Shown in pieces: positions 7,955 to 14,918 of a stretch of 17,922 nt of DNA. Position numbers and translations under genes: made by a program. The number at the start of each line of letters is the position of its first letter. The stretch's first letter is position 1. Below the pieces are notes generated by a model that did not search any database, was not told where the DNA came from, and saw only the letters and a list, made by a program, of their open reading frames with translations. Source of the DNA: Maricaulis sp963976135 (GTDB taxonomy: Bacteria > Pseudomonadota > Alphaproteobacteria > Caulobacterales > Maricaulaceae); NCBI RefSeq assembly GCF_963976135.1, contig NZ_CAXBKN010000061.1, positions 1 through 17,922 of the forward strand, read 5' to 3'.

Positions 7955-8560
7955 ATGAGCTTTACCCTTCCCGCCCTGCCCTATGCCCAGGATGCCCTGG
8001 CGCCGCACATCTCCGCCGAGACGCTCGACTTCCATCACGGCAAGCACCACGCCGCCTATGTCACCAATCTCAACAAACTGCTGGACGGCCATGAACTAGC
8101 CGGCAAATCGCTGGAAGACGTCGTCAAGGCGAGCGCTGGCAAGGCTGACATGGCCGGCATTTTCAACAATGCCGCCCAGGTCTGGAACCACACTTTCTAC
8201 TGGAACTCCATGACGCCCAATGGCGGCGGCGCCCCGAACGGTGATCTGGCCAGCATGATCGAGCGCGATTTCGGCTCGCTCGACGCCTTCAAGACCGCTT
8301 TCGCCACCGCCGGTGCGACCCAGTTCGGCTCTGGCTGGGCCTGGCTTGTGCTGAAGGATGACAAGCTTGAAATCCGCAAGACCGGCAATGCCGAGACCCC
8401 GATCACCGAGGCTGGCGTCACCCCGCTGCTGACCATGGATGTCTGGGAACATGCCTATTACGTCGATTTCCGCAATCGCCGCCCGGACTATATCGCCACC
8501 TTCCTCAGCGATCTGGTGAACTGGGATTTTGCAGCCGCCAATCTGGCCGCCGCCAAATAG
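7955..8560 (+). CDS. sodB: Superoxide dismutase, iron type
   Basis: A 201-aa cytoplasmic enzyme converting superoxide to hydrogen peroxide and oxygen. Metal ligands are H27 (in FHHGKHH), H79 (QVWNHTFYW), D162 and H166 in the DVWEHAYY signature; the gateway tyrosine is Y35. The stretch FNNAAQVWNHTFYW with Gln75, in the position of Gln69 of E. coli SodB, marks it as the Fe rather than the Mn form; cambialistic metal use cannot be excluded. There is no signal peptide. The start ATG at 7955 has GGAG 8 nt upstream; an upstream in-frame extension to 7853 is not homologous to SODs. The 120-bp divergent region before it must hold promoters for sodB and the squalene-synthase-like gene, but I cannot place them with confidence. 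Confidence 0.97.
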   Translation: MSFTLPALPYAQDALAPHISAETLDFHHGKHHAAYVTNLNKLLDGHELAGKSLEDVVKASAGKADMAGIFNNAAQVWNHTFYWNSMTPNGGGAPNGDLASMIERDFGSLDAFKTAFATAGATQFGSGWAWLVLKDDKLEIRKTGNAETPITEAGVTPLLTMDVWEHAYYVDFRNRRPDYIATFLSDLVNWDFAAANLAAAK

Positions 8561-8603
8561 TCTGCAGGGCACCTCGCCAAGCCGGCTTTCCCGCCTTAGG
8601 CTT

Positions 8604-8635
8604 CCCCTCGGTTGATCGATAAAAATACCGAGGGG
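8604..8635 (+). promoter_or_regulatory. Hairpin that buries the ribosome binding site of the downstream gene
   Basis: CCCCTCGGT (8604-8612) pairs perfectly with ACCGAGGGG (8627-8635) around a 14-nt AT-rich loop. The 3' arm contains GAGGGG, the ribosome binding site of the gene starting at 8642. In RNA the stem would occlude translation initiation. It has no U-tract and so is not a convincing terminator for sodB. Confidence 0.5.
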
Positions 8636-8641
8636 AATTCC

Positions 8642-9967
8642 ATGGCATTGCGTTCCTTCCTGGCTGTGCTCGCTCTGGCGAGCTTGGCGGCCTGCAATAC
8701 GACCCAGACGATCCGAGCCGCCAGCGAAGCGCCGGCTGCACATGCAATAACGGCCCTTCCGGCCCCTGATTTCACCCCGGTGGACAATCCCGCTGCGTTG
8801 GGCTTTGACCCGGCCGGTCTGGCCGCGCTGGACCAGCAGCTCGACGCCCTGGCCGCCGCCGGCGCCCGCCCCGGCTATGCCGCCATCATTGCCCGCGGCA
8901 ACCGCGTCGCCTTTGTCTCGGAAGCCGGCGCGATCAATCTGGAAACCGGCGAAGCCTTCACCATCGACAGCCCGGTGCGCATCGCCTCGATGTCCAAGCC
9001 GGCCACGGCCGTTGCCGTGATGATGCTGGTCGAGGCCGGCCAGATCGGGCTCGACGATCCGCTCTCCGACTATATTCCCGAATTCGCCGATGTGCAGGTT
9101 GCCGTCAGCCCGATGGCCAATGGCGATGGCGTCATCGAGACCCGCGCACCGGTGCGCCCGATCACGATCCGCCATTTGCTCACCCACACAGCCGGGCTGG
9201 GCTATATCTTCGAGAGCGAGACCGATCTCGGCCGGCTCTATCTGGAAAACTCGCTCTATGCCGGCAGCGGCGATCTGGAGGCGCGGATGCAGCAGCTCGC
9301 CGCCCTGCCACTCTATACCGATCCGGGCACGCGCTGGATCTATTCCTATTCGCTCGACGTGCTTGGCCGCGTTGTTGAAGTCGTCTCGGGCGAGCCCTTT
9401 GAAGTCTTCATGGAAACCCGCCTGTTCGAACCCCTCGGCATGAGCTCGACCGGATTTTTCTACGAGGATGTCGATTTTGACGCGGCCGAGATGTCGCCGC
9501 TTTACGTTCATGACGAGACCGGCGCAATGCTGCCCGTCGAGCAAGGGGTACCGGACTGGGCGTCCGGCGGCGGCGGACTGGTCTCGACCGCCTCGGACTA
9601 TATCCGCTTTGCCATGATGCTGGCCAATGGCGGCGCGCTCGGCGAGGTCCGCATCCTGTCGCCGGAGAGCATGCACGAACTCGCCTCGCCGCAGGTCCCG
9701 TCCGATCAGCTCGGCGAAGACTGGGGCGCACGCGGCTTCGGATTTGGCGGCGCGGTCGCCATGAGCCCGGCCGAGGGCCAGGAGGCGGCGGGCATCACCG
9801 GGGATTATTCCTGGGGCGGCCTGTTCGACACCGATTTCTTCATCAGCCCCAATACCGGTGTCGCCGCCGTGCTGATGACCCAGATCCAGCCCGGCCCCAA
9901 CCGGCCCGAGCCGCGCAGCGCGGCGGTCTTCCGGCCGATGGTCTATGCCAGCTTTGCCTTCGACTGA
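8642..9967 (+). CDS. Beta-lactamase-fold serine hydrolase, predicted lipoprotein
   Basis: A 441-aa member of the class C beta-lactamase/esterase family (PF00144 type). A lipoprotein signal is clear: hydrophobic residues 6-15 and lipobox L15-A-A-C18, so it should be membrane-anchored in the periplasm or outer membrane. The catalytic SxxK is S116-M-S-K119. The Tyr motif is Y244-S-Y-S in the context WIYSYSLDVLGRVVEVVSG, the esterase-like variant rather than the YxN of AmpC. The third element is in WGGLFDTDFFISP near the C-terminus. This pattern is typical of EstB-like esterases and D-aminopeptidase-like enzymes, so true beta-lactam resistance should not be assumed. The ATG at 8642 follows GAGGGG by 6 nt; a TTG 30 nt upstream lies inside the hairpin and is unlikely. 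The gene ends at a bidirectional terminator. Confidence 0.9.
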   Translation: MALRSFLAVLALASLAACNTTQTIRAASEAPAAHAITALPAPDFTPVDNPAALGFDPAGLAALDQQLDALAAAGARPGYAAIIARGNRVAFVSEAGAINLETGEAFTIDSPVRIASMSKPATAVAVMMLVEAGQIGLDDPLSDYIPEFADVQVAVSPMANGDGVIETRAPVRPITIRHLLTHTAGLGYIFESETDLGRLYLENSLYAGSGDLEARMQQLAALPLYTDPGTRWIYSYSLDVLGRVVEVVSGEPFEVFMETRLFEPLGMSSTGFFYEDVDFDAAEMSPLYVHDETGAMLPVEQGVPDWASGGGGLVSTASDYIRFAMMLANGGALGEVRILSPESMHELASPQVPSDQLGEDWGARGFGFGGAVAMSPAEGQEAAGITGDYSWGGLFDTDFFISPNTGVAAVLMTQIQPGPNRPEPRSAAVFRPMVYASFAFD

Positions 9968-9997
9968 GCCTGACCGGCTGCCATCGCCGGTCATGAA

Positions 9998-10028
9998 AAA
10001 GGCCCGCCGGGATGACCGGCGGGCCTTT
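9998..10028. terminator. Bidirectional intrinsic terminator
   Basis: A perfect 13-bp stem (9998-10010 with 10016-10028) and a 5-nt GATGA loop between two convergent genes. AAA on one side and TTT on the other form the outer stem, and A/T stretches flank it on both strands, so it can serve both the hydrolase gene (plus) and the PuuD-like gene (minus). The stem core GGCCCGCCGG is the same as at 2145-2154. Confidence 0.85.
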
Positions 10029-10053
10029 CGCATTGCCGCGTGCGGGTATGGCG

Positions 10054-10662
10054 TCAGCCGAATACGGTCTGCGCCATCGCCATCGCGACCAGCATCGGAA
10101 ATGAGAGCAGCGTATTGGTACGCGAGAACAGCATCGCCGTGCGCGCCGCCTTGGGCTTGGCTTCGGCATCGGCCTCGACCAGGCCCAGCGCGATCTGCTG
10201 GTTCGGCCAGATAATGAACCAGACATTATAGGCCATGATGATGGCCATCCACATGCCGATCCCGATAAAGCTGTATTGCGGCGTGTAAACCTCGGCTGCC
10301 AGGCCAAGGCTCAGCACTTCGACCGTATAGCCACGCAGACCGGCGACAAACAGGCCGGTGAGCACCGTCGCGGCTGCGCCCCAACGGAACCAGAACAGGG
10401 CCGCCGGAGCGATCACCTTGCCGATTGCCGGCTTCTGCTCATCGGGAATATTGGGCATGTTGGGGATCTGGACGAAGTTGAAATACCACAACAGCCCGAT
10501 CCACATGATGCCGGACACGACATGGGTCCAGCGGGCAATGCCCATCCAGAGCGCGTCATTGACCGCGATGCCGCCGGTCAACACATAGGCGCCGAGATAG
10601 ATGATCGCGAGCAGAAGCGAGATGTGCACGGTCGCACGCAGATTGCTCAGAATTGCAGGCAT
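10054..10662 (-). CDS. Short membrane protein related to the PuuD / urate oxidase N-terminal membrane domain
   Basis: A 202-aa integral membrane protein with about five hydrophobic segments (14-32, 45-66, 87-108, 130-152, 184-201). The block HVVSGIMWIGLLWYFNFVQIP (H47 to P67) matches the characteristic His-x(3)-G-I-x-W-I-G-L-x-x-x-F-N pattern of the PuuD family. Full-length PuuD is about 400 residues and has a C-terminal cytochrome c domain; here there is no CxxCH and only about half the length, so urate hydroxylation cannot be claimed. No purine-degradation gene is nearby. H47 and other His/Trp residues in membrane segments could bind heme, which is inference. Start ATG at 10662 has GGGGAGGG 4 nt upstream. 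It lies 88 nt after secF on the same strand. Confidence 0.65.
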   Translation of the reverse strand: MPAILSNLRATVHISLLLAIIYLGAYVLTGGIAVNDALWMGIARWTHVVSGIMWIGLLWYFNFVQIPNMPNIPDEQKPAIGKVIAPAALFWFRWGAAATVLTGLFVAGLRGYTVEVLSLGLAAEVYTPQYSFIGIGMWMAIIMAYNVWFIIWPNQQIALGLVEADAEAKPKAARTAMLFSRTNTLLSFPMLVAMAMAQTVFG

Positions 10663-10669
10663 GGTTCCC

Positions 10670-10702
10670 TCCCCAGGAAATGATGTTTGTCTTCACTGGG
10701 GA
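10670..10702 (-). promoter_or_regulatory. Inverted repeat overlapping the ribosome binding site of the PuuD-like gene
   Basis: TCCCCAG and CTGGGGA (10670-10676 and 10696-10702) form a 7-bp stem with a 19-nt loop. On the minus strand the arm nearer the gene contains GGGGA, part of the GGGGAGGG ribosome binding site. It could modulate translation; the stem is short, so the effect is uncertain. Confidence 0.35.
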
Positions 10703-10750
10703 ATTTACAGCAATTCGCGTCTCGCGATAGCCCGGTCGCAAGCCGGATGA

Positions 10751-11686
10751 TCAATCGTTCTCGCTGGCGTCGCGCTTGACCCCGACCAGCAGCAGCAGCG
10801 GTGCTGCGACGAAGATCGAGGAATAGGTCCCGATCACCACGCCCCAGATCATCGCGAAGGAGAAGCTCTTCAGCGCCTCGCCACCGATCAGATAGAGCGA
10901 GACCAGCGCCACCAGCGTCGTCGATGAGGTCAGAATGGTGCGCGAGAGCGTGTCATTGATCGACATGTTGAGCAGCTCACCCAGCGGCATCTTCTTGTAC
11001 TTGCGAAGATTTTCCCGGATTCGGTCATACACGATCACGGTGTCATTCATCGAATAACCGACAATCGTCAGGATCGCCGCCACCGTCGCGAGGTCGAAGG
11101 TCATCTGGGTAACGGAGAACATGCCGACGGTGGCGATAACGTCATGGGTCAGGGCCAGGATGGCGCCGACGGAGAACTGCCACTCGAACTGGAACCAGAT
11201 ATAGATCAGCATCAGGAAGAGGGCGAGCGTCACCGCCATGAAACCCTTCACCACCAGCTCGCCGGAGACGGCGCCGCCGATCACGTCAGTGCCGCGCAAT
11301 TCAATGCCGGGAAAATTCGTCTCGAGCGCCGCTTCCAGGGCCCGCCGGGCATCCTGCTGGGCTTCCTCGCCCTCCAGGCCTTCACCGGGCTGCAGCGGCA
11401 GGGAAATCAGCACTTCGCGCGGATTGCCGGTCTGCTGGATACGGGGTTCGCCCAGATTGAGATCGCCGACCACCGTCCGCATTGCCTCGACATCGGCCGG
11501 TTCTTCGGTGCGGACCTCGGTCTGGATCCCGCCGCGGAAATCAATCCCGAAATTGATCCCGACATTGGCAAATTCAAACAGGGAGCCAAGCACCAGGAAG
11601 AGCGAAAACGCGATCGCCCACATCCGGATCTTGATGAAGGGGAGATTTGCCGTGGTCGGCAGAAATCTGATCAGGGCAAGTGACAT
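10751..11686 (-). CDS. secF: Protein translocase subunit SecF
   Basis: A 311-aa inner-membrane protein that works with SecD to pull proteins through SecYEG using the proton gradient. Seen: an N-terminal membrane segment (about 21-40), the GINFGIDFRGG motif (43-53) opening the periplasmic domain, and the C-terminal RND-like membrane bundle with GYSMNDTVIVYDRIREN, the SecF signature. Length fits the family. The start at 11686 has GGAGAGG about 7 nt upstream and lies 13 nt after the secD stop, so the two are translated from one mRNA in the order yajC-secD-secF. In many alphaproteobacteria the gene after secF encodes an Mth938/NDUFAF3-like protein; here it is the PuuD-like gene. Confidence 0.97.
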   Translation of the reverse strand: MSLALIRFLPTTANLPFIKIRMWAIAFSLFLVLGSLFEFANVGINFGIDFRGGIQTEVRTEEPADVEAMRTVVGDLNLGEPRIQQTGNPREVLISLPLQPGEGLEGEEAQQDARRALEAALETNFPGIELRGTDVIGGAVSGELVVKGFMAVTLALFLMLIYIWFQFEWQFSVGAILALTHDVIATVGMFSVTQMTFDLATVAAILTIVGYSMNDTVIVYDRIRENLRKYKKMPLGELLNMSINDTLSRTILTSSTTLVALVSLYLIGGEALKSFSFAMIWGVVIGTYSSIFVAAPLLLLVGVKRDASEND

Positions 11687-11699
11687 GGGAATACCTCTC

Positions 11700-13358
11700 C
11701 TACAACGGCATGGCTTTGGGCTTCAGCGCCCGCAACCAGATAACCGCCAGCAGGCGGGAGAAGACAAAGGCGGTGAAGACCGAGGTGATAATGCCGATAC
11801 CCAGCGTGATCGCGAAGCCGCGCACCGGACCGGCGCCGAGCAGATAGAGCACGGCGGCGGCGATGAAGGTGGTCACATTGGCGTCGAGGATCGCCGAGAA
11901 AGCCCGTTCATAACCGGCCTGCAGCGCATTGGCCGGCGTTCGCCCGAGCTTGCTCTCTTCGCGGATCCGCTCATAGATCAGCACATTGGCATCGACCGCC
12001 ATACCGATCGTCAGGATGATCCCGGCAATGCCCGGCAGGGTGAGCGTCGCGCCGATGCCCGACAGACCGCCCATGATCAGGATGACATTGACCAGCAGCG
12101 CCGTCGTCGCAAAGACACCAAACACGCCATAGGCGGCGATCATGAAGATGATGACTGCCAGAAAGCCGATCATGACGGCTGTCTGGCCGCTTTCGATCTG
12201 GTCCTGGCCGAGACTGGCGAGCACGGTACGCTGTTCGACCGGGGTCAGCGAGGCTGGCAGGGCGCCGGCATTGAGCAGGACGACGAGTTGCTGTGCGGTC
12301 TCGTAATTATAGCTGCCGCCGATCACGCCGGAGCCCGACAGGATCGGTTCATTAATGGTCGGCGCGGTGATGATCTCGCCATCGAGCAGGATGGCGAAGC
12401 GCTTGCCGCGATTGCTGCGCGTCATGTCGCCGAAGACGAGCGCGCCCTGGGTGTCGAAGCGGAAGCCGACGACGGGACCGACATAATTGGGATGGGTGGT
12501 GACATTGGCACTGGTGAGGTTCTCACCGGTCAGCCGCGAGGCCGTCTCGACGGCGAGATACTGCACCGGATTGCTGTCGGCCATCGGATAGATGGTGCGG
12601 CCGGGCGGCACGCGCGCCTGGCCATTCGGGCCGGGATTGATGGTTTCATCGACGAGGTGAAAGCTCATGCTCGCCTGGGCGCCGACAATGGCGATGATGG
12701 CGTCAGGATCGCTGGCACCGGGAACCTGGACCAGCACCCGGGTATCGCCCTGGCGGGCAATCGTCGGATCGGTCGTGCCCAGACCGTCGAGCCGGCGGCG
12801 GATAACCTCGATCGACTGGGTGACGGTACGATTGCGGATCGCTTCAAGCTGTTCCGGCGTCACCGAAATGCGGATCGCATTGGCATCACCGGGATCGCGG
12901 CGGACATTCAGGGTTTGCGCCAGGCCAGGCTGACCCAGGGCGGTGGTGACAGGCTGTGACAATTCAGACAGACGCTCGAAAGCGGCATCGCGATCATCGG
13001 GACGCGCCATCAGGACCACAACTTCATCGCCGATCACCGAGACGCTGCGGGCCAGAAGTGGCGGAGTATCTCCACGCAGCGTCTGGCGGGCATCGGCGGC
13101 GAGGGTTTCGAGCTGACCGACGCGGACCTCGGCCATATTCACTTCGAAGACGATGTGCGAACCGCCCTGCAAATCGAGGCCGAGATTGACGGTATTGCTG
13201 GGTATCCAGCGCCAGATGCCGCGCGGCTCGCGCGAATTGTCGATCTCGTTAATGCTGTAACGATCAGCTTCCGGAACCAGGTTCGGAAGCGTGTACAGCA
13301 CGCCCAGAATAATGATGGCAAAGATGGAAAATAGCTTCCAGCGCCCGAATTGCAGCAT
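11700..13358 (-). CDS. secD: Protein translocase subunit SecD
   Basis: A 552-aa inner-membrane protein, partner of SecF in the proton-driven late step of Sec export. Seen: first membrane segment (about 9-25), the GLDLQGG motif (60-66) at the start of the periplasmic domain, an Arg-rich RRRLDGLGTTDPTI segment typical of the P1 domain, and the membrane motif GMAVDANVLIYERIREE near residue 450. It is somewhat shorter than the 615-aa E. coli form, which is normal for alphaproteobacteria. AAGG lies about 10 nt before the ATG. The gene starts 28 nt after yajC and is clearly in the same operon. Confidence 0.97.
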   Translation of the reverse strand: MLQFGRWKLFSIFAIIILGVLYTLPNLVPEADRYSINEIDNSREPRGIWRWIPSNTVNLGLDLQGGSHIVFEVNMAEVRVGQLETLAADARQTLRGDTPPLLARSVSVIGDEVVVLMARPDDRDAAFERLSELSQPVTTALGQPGLAQTLNVRRDPGDANAIRISVTPEQLEAIRNRTVTQSIEVIRRRLDGLGTTDPTIARQGDTRVLVQVPGASDPDAIIAIVGAQASMSFHLVDETINPGPNGQARVPPGRTIYPMADSNPVQYLAVETASRLTGENLTSANVTTHPNYVGPVVGFRFDTQGALVFGDMTRSNRGKRFAILLDGEIITAPTINEPILSGSGVIGGSYNYETAQQLVVLLNAGALPASLTPVEQRTVLASLGQDQIESGQTAVMIGFLAVIIFMIAAYGVFGVFATTALLVNVILIMGGLSGIGATLTLPGIAGIILTIGMAVDANVLIYERIREESKLGRTPANALQAGYERAFSAILDANVTTFIAAAVLYLLGAGPVRGFAITLGIGIITSVFTAFVFSRLLAVIWLRALKPKAMPL

Positions 13359-13386
13359 GACGGCGAACCTTGTTCAGCAGGAGCGG

Positions 13387-13695
13387 TTAGGTGTTGGCCG
13401 CATCATTGGCCGGCTTCGGCTCGGTCCGGTTACGGACATCGGCGATCGTGTGCTTGATCAGCCGGACTTCGACGCCCTTGGACAGTTCGATCACGGCCTC
13501 GGCCTCCTCGACCTTCAGCACCTTGCCGACCAGCCCGCCCTGGGTGACGACGACATCGCCGCGCTTCAGCGCCTCGATCATGTCGCGATGTTCCTTGGCA
13601 CGCTTCTGTTGCGGACGGATCAGCAGGAAATAGAAGACGAGGCCCATCAGGACGAGCATCGGGATCGGCGATTCGAGAATGGTCTGGAGATTCAT
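13387..13695 (-). CDS. yajC: Sec translocase accessory protein YajC
   Basis: A 102-aa protein with one N-terminal membrane segment (about 11-27) followed by the signature FYFLLIRPQQKRAKEH and a small cytoplasmic domain with GDVVVTQGGLVGKV. It associates with SecDF and the Sec holotranslocon. I use the ATG at 13695, which has GGAG 6 nt upstream; the reading frame is open to 13743 but the added residues do not match YajC. It is the first gene of yajC-secD-secF and has a good promoter at 13760-13787. Confidence 0.96.
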   Translation of the reverse strand: MNLQTILESPIPMLVLMGLVFYFLLIRPQQKRAKEHRDMIEALKRGDVVVTQGGLVGKVLKVEEAEAVIELSKGVEVRLIKHTIADVRNRTEPKPANDAANT

Positions 13696-13759
13696 GCTGG
13701 GCTCCGCTTGCCGGCAGCCTGCCGCCGGATAGGGCGCAGGCATAATTCAGTTTGGCCGG

Positions 13760-13787
13760 ACTATATCGGGGCGACGGCGGGTTGCAA
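13760..13787 (-). promoter_or_regulatory. Predicted promoter of yajC-secD-secF
   Basis: On the minus strand TTGCAA (13782-13787), a 16-nt spacer, then TATAGT (13760-13765, 5 of 6 bases of TATAAT). The predicted start near 13753 gives a leader of about 58 nt before yajC. The leader contains a GC-rich inverted repeat (around 13709-13726) that could fold. Confidence 0.6.
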
Positions 13788-13816
13788 CAAGCGTGACTGC
13801 AGGAAAATCCCGCCGA

Positions 13817-14761
13817 TCAGCGCAAATAACGCATCGGGTCTTCCGGATTGACGCCGCGGCGGATCTCGAAATGCACCTGGGCAATCTCGACCGTACCGCT
13901 TGATCCGGCCGCCGCGATGACCTGACCGCGGGTCACCTGGTCGCCTTCGCGCACCATCAAACGGCTGTTATGGGCATAGGCCGTCACGAAGCCGCCCTCA
14001 TGACGCAGCAGGATGAGCTGGCCATAACCGGCCAGTTCCGAGCCGGCATAAACCACCTGGCCGGCCGCCGCAGCACGGACCTCGGCCCCCGCACGGGCTT
14101 CGATATTGATCCCGTCATTTCGGCTGCCATCAGGCTTGCGGCCAAAGCCGGACAGGATGGAGCCCCGGATCGGCCAGTCGAAGCTGATCGCGGAACTGGC
14201 GACCTGTTGCGCGGCCGGCACAGTGGACTGGGCCGGAGGACTGTGAACCCGCGGCGGGTTGCGCGTTGTTGTCGTGGCAGGGCGGGGCGCGGCATTGGCG
14301 ATAACTGTGTCACGCGGCAGCTGGATCGATTGTCCGACTTCCAGCTCATAAGGCGCACGAATGCCGTTATGGCTGGCCAATTGCTGGAAGGGAATGTCGT
14401 AGCGAAGCCCGATCCGGTAGAGATTTTCGCCGCGTTGCACGACATGCACGGGCGGGTGGGGCATCGACAGGACCTGGCCCGGACGCAAGGTATAGGGGCG
14501 GCTCAGACTATTGGTGCTGGCCAGCGAGGCCATCGCGACATTGCAGCGCTCGGCGATCTCCGACAGCGTATCGCCGGAGCGCACCGTATAGCCACCCGCG
14601 CCACAATTTCCCGAAGCGGACGGGCTTGCGGGACCTGTCGGGCCGGAATAGGTGGAACCGGAACGGTAATCGACACGAGCGGGCTCCCGCGGCGTCGAGG
14701 AACACCCCGCCAACCCTGCACCCAGGGCCGCCATAACGCAGATCAAAATATTCCAGCGCAT
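13817..14761 (-). CDS. LysM/LytM lipoprotein, probable amidase activator (NlpD/EnvC-like)
   Basis: A 314-aa predicted lipoprotein: hydrophobic residues 5-16 and lipobox L17-A-G-C20. Two LysM peptidoglycan-binding domains follow (about 58-100 and 105-148, each opening YTV/HVV-x-x-G-[DE]-x-L), then a Thr/Pro-rich linker and a LytM (M23) domain (about 195-310). The zinc ligands of active M23 peptidases are lost: the HxxxD motif reads N215-D-G-I-N219 and HxH reads Q295-V-H297, while H264 remains. As in NlpD and EnvC, this points to a non-catalytic activator of cell-wall amidases in cell division. The order surE-pcm-LytM matches the surE-pcm-nlpD order of many proteobacteria. The start at 14761 has only a weak GGGA site close by. 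A CtrA-like box lies 56 nt upstream. Confidence 0.9.
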   Translation of the reverse strand: MRWNILICVMAALGAGLAGCSSTPREPARVDYRSGSTYSGPTGPASPSASGNCGAGGYTVRSGDTLSEIAERCNVAMASLASTNSLSRPYTLRPGQVLSMPHPPVHVVQRGENLYRIGLRYDIPFQQLASHNGIRAPYELEVGQSIQLPRDTVIANAAPRPATTTTRNPPRVHSPPAQSTVPAAQQVASSAISFDWPIRGSILSGFGRKPDGSRNDGINIEARAGAEVRAAAAGQVVYAGSELAGYGQLILLRHEGGFVTAYAHNSRLMVREGDQVTRGQVIAAAGSSGTVEIAQVHFEIRRGVNPEDPMRYLR

Positions 14762-14816
14762 CGTCCCGACACGGACCTCCGGCTTTTCGTTCGGAGGATA
14801 TCAAGCCAGAGAAGAC

Positions 14817-14831
14817 TTAACCGGCGGTTAG
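14817..14831 (-). promoter_or_regulatory. CtrA-box-like motif upstream of the LysM/LytM gene
   Basis: TTAA-N7-TTAG (14817-14820 and 14828-14831), one base from the CtrA consensus TTAA-N7-TTAA; its core TAACCGGCGGTTA (14818-14830) is a perfect 13-bp palindrome. On the minus strand GATATC (14797-14802) follows and could be the -10, which would put the box over the -35 region as in CtrA-activated promoters. The 157-bp gap 14762-14918 holds nothing else I recognise. Confidence 0.4.
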
Positions 14832-14918
14832 CCATGCGAGGGAAAGTGGGGACCGGAAGGATGCCGTGGCCGGCTGGACCGATGCCAGCCTCAACAAAGC
14901 CGGACTATCTGCCCGTTG

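Noticed and set aside
8642..9967. Acquired beta-lactam resistance gene
   Set aside because: The Tyr motif is YSYS rather than YxN, and the protein is a long lipoprotein of the esterase-like branch; base use matches its neighbours and there is no mobile element.
8096..10033. A 645-codon open frame on the minus strand across sodB and the hydrolase gene
   Set aside because: It is antisense to two genes with clear family motifs; its composition (His, Asp, Arg, Gly rich, no domains) is that of a GC-rich shadow frame.
10715..10727. TCGCGTCTCGCGA as a secF terminator
   Set aside because: Stem of only 5 bp with a 3-nt loop and no proper U-tract; too weak to call.
11238..12959. A 573-codon plus-strand frame opposite secF and secD
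   Set aside because: Spans two antisense housekeeping genes and their junction and shows no recognisable domain; a shadow of high GC content.
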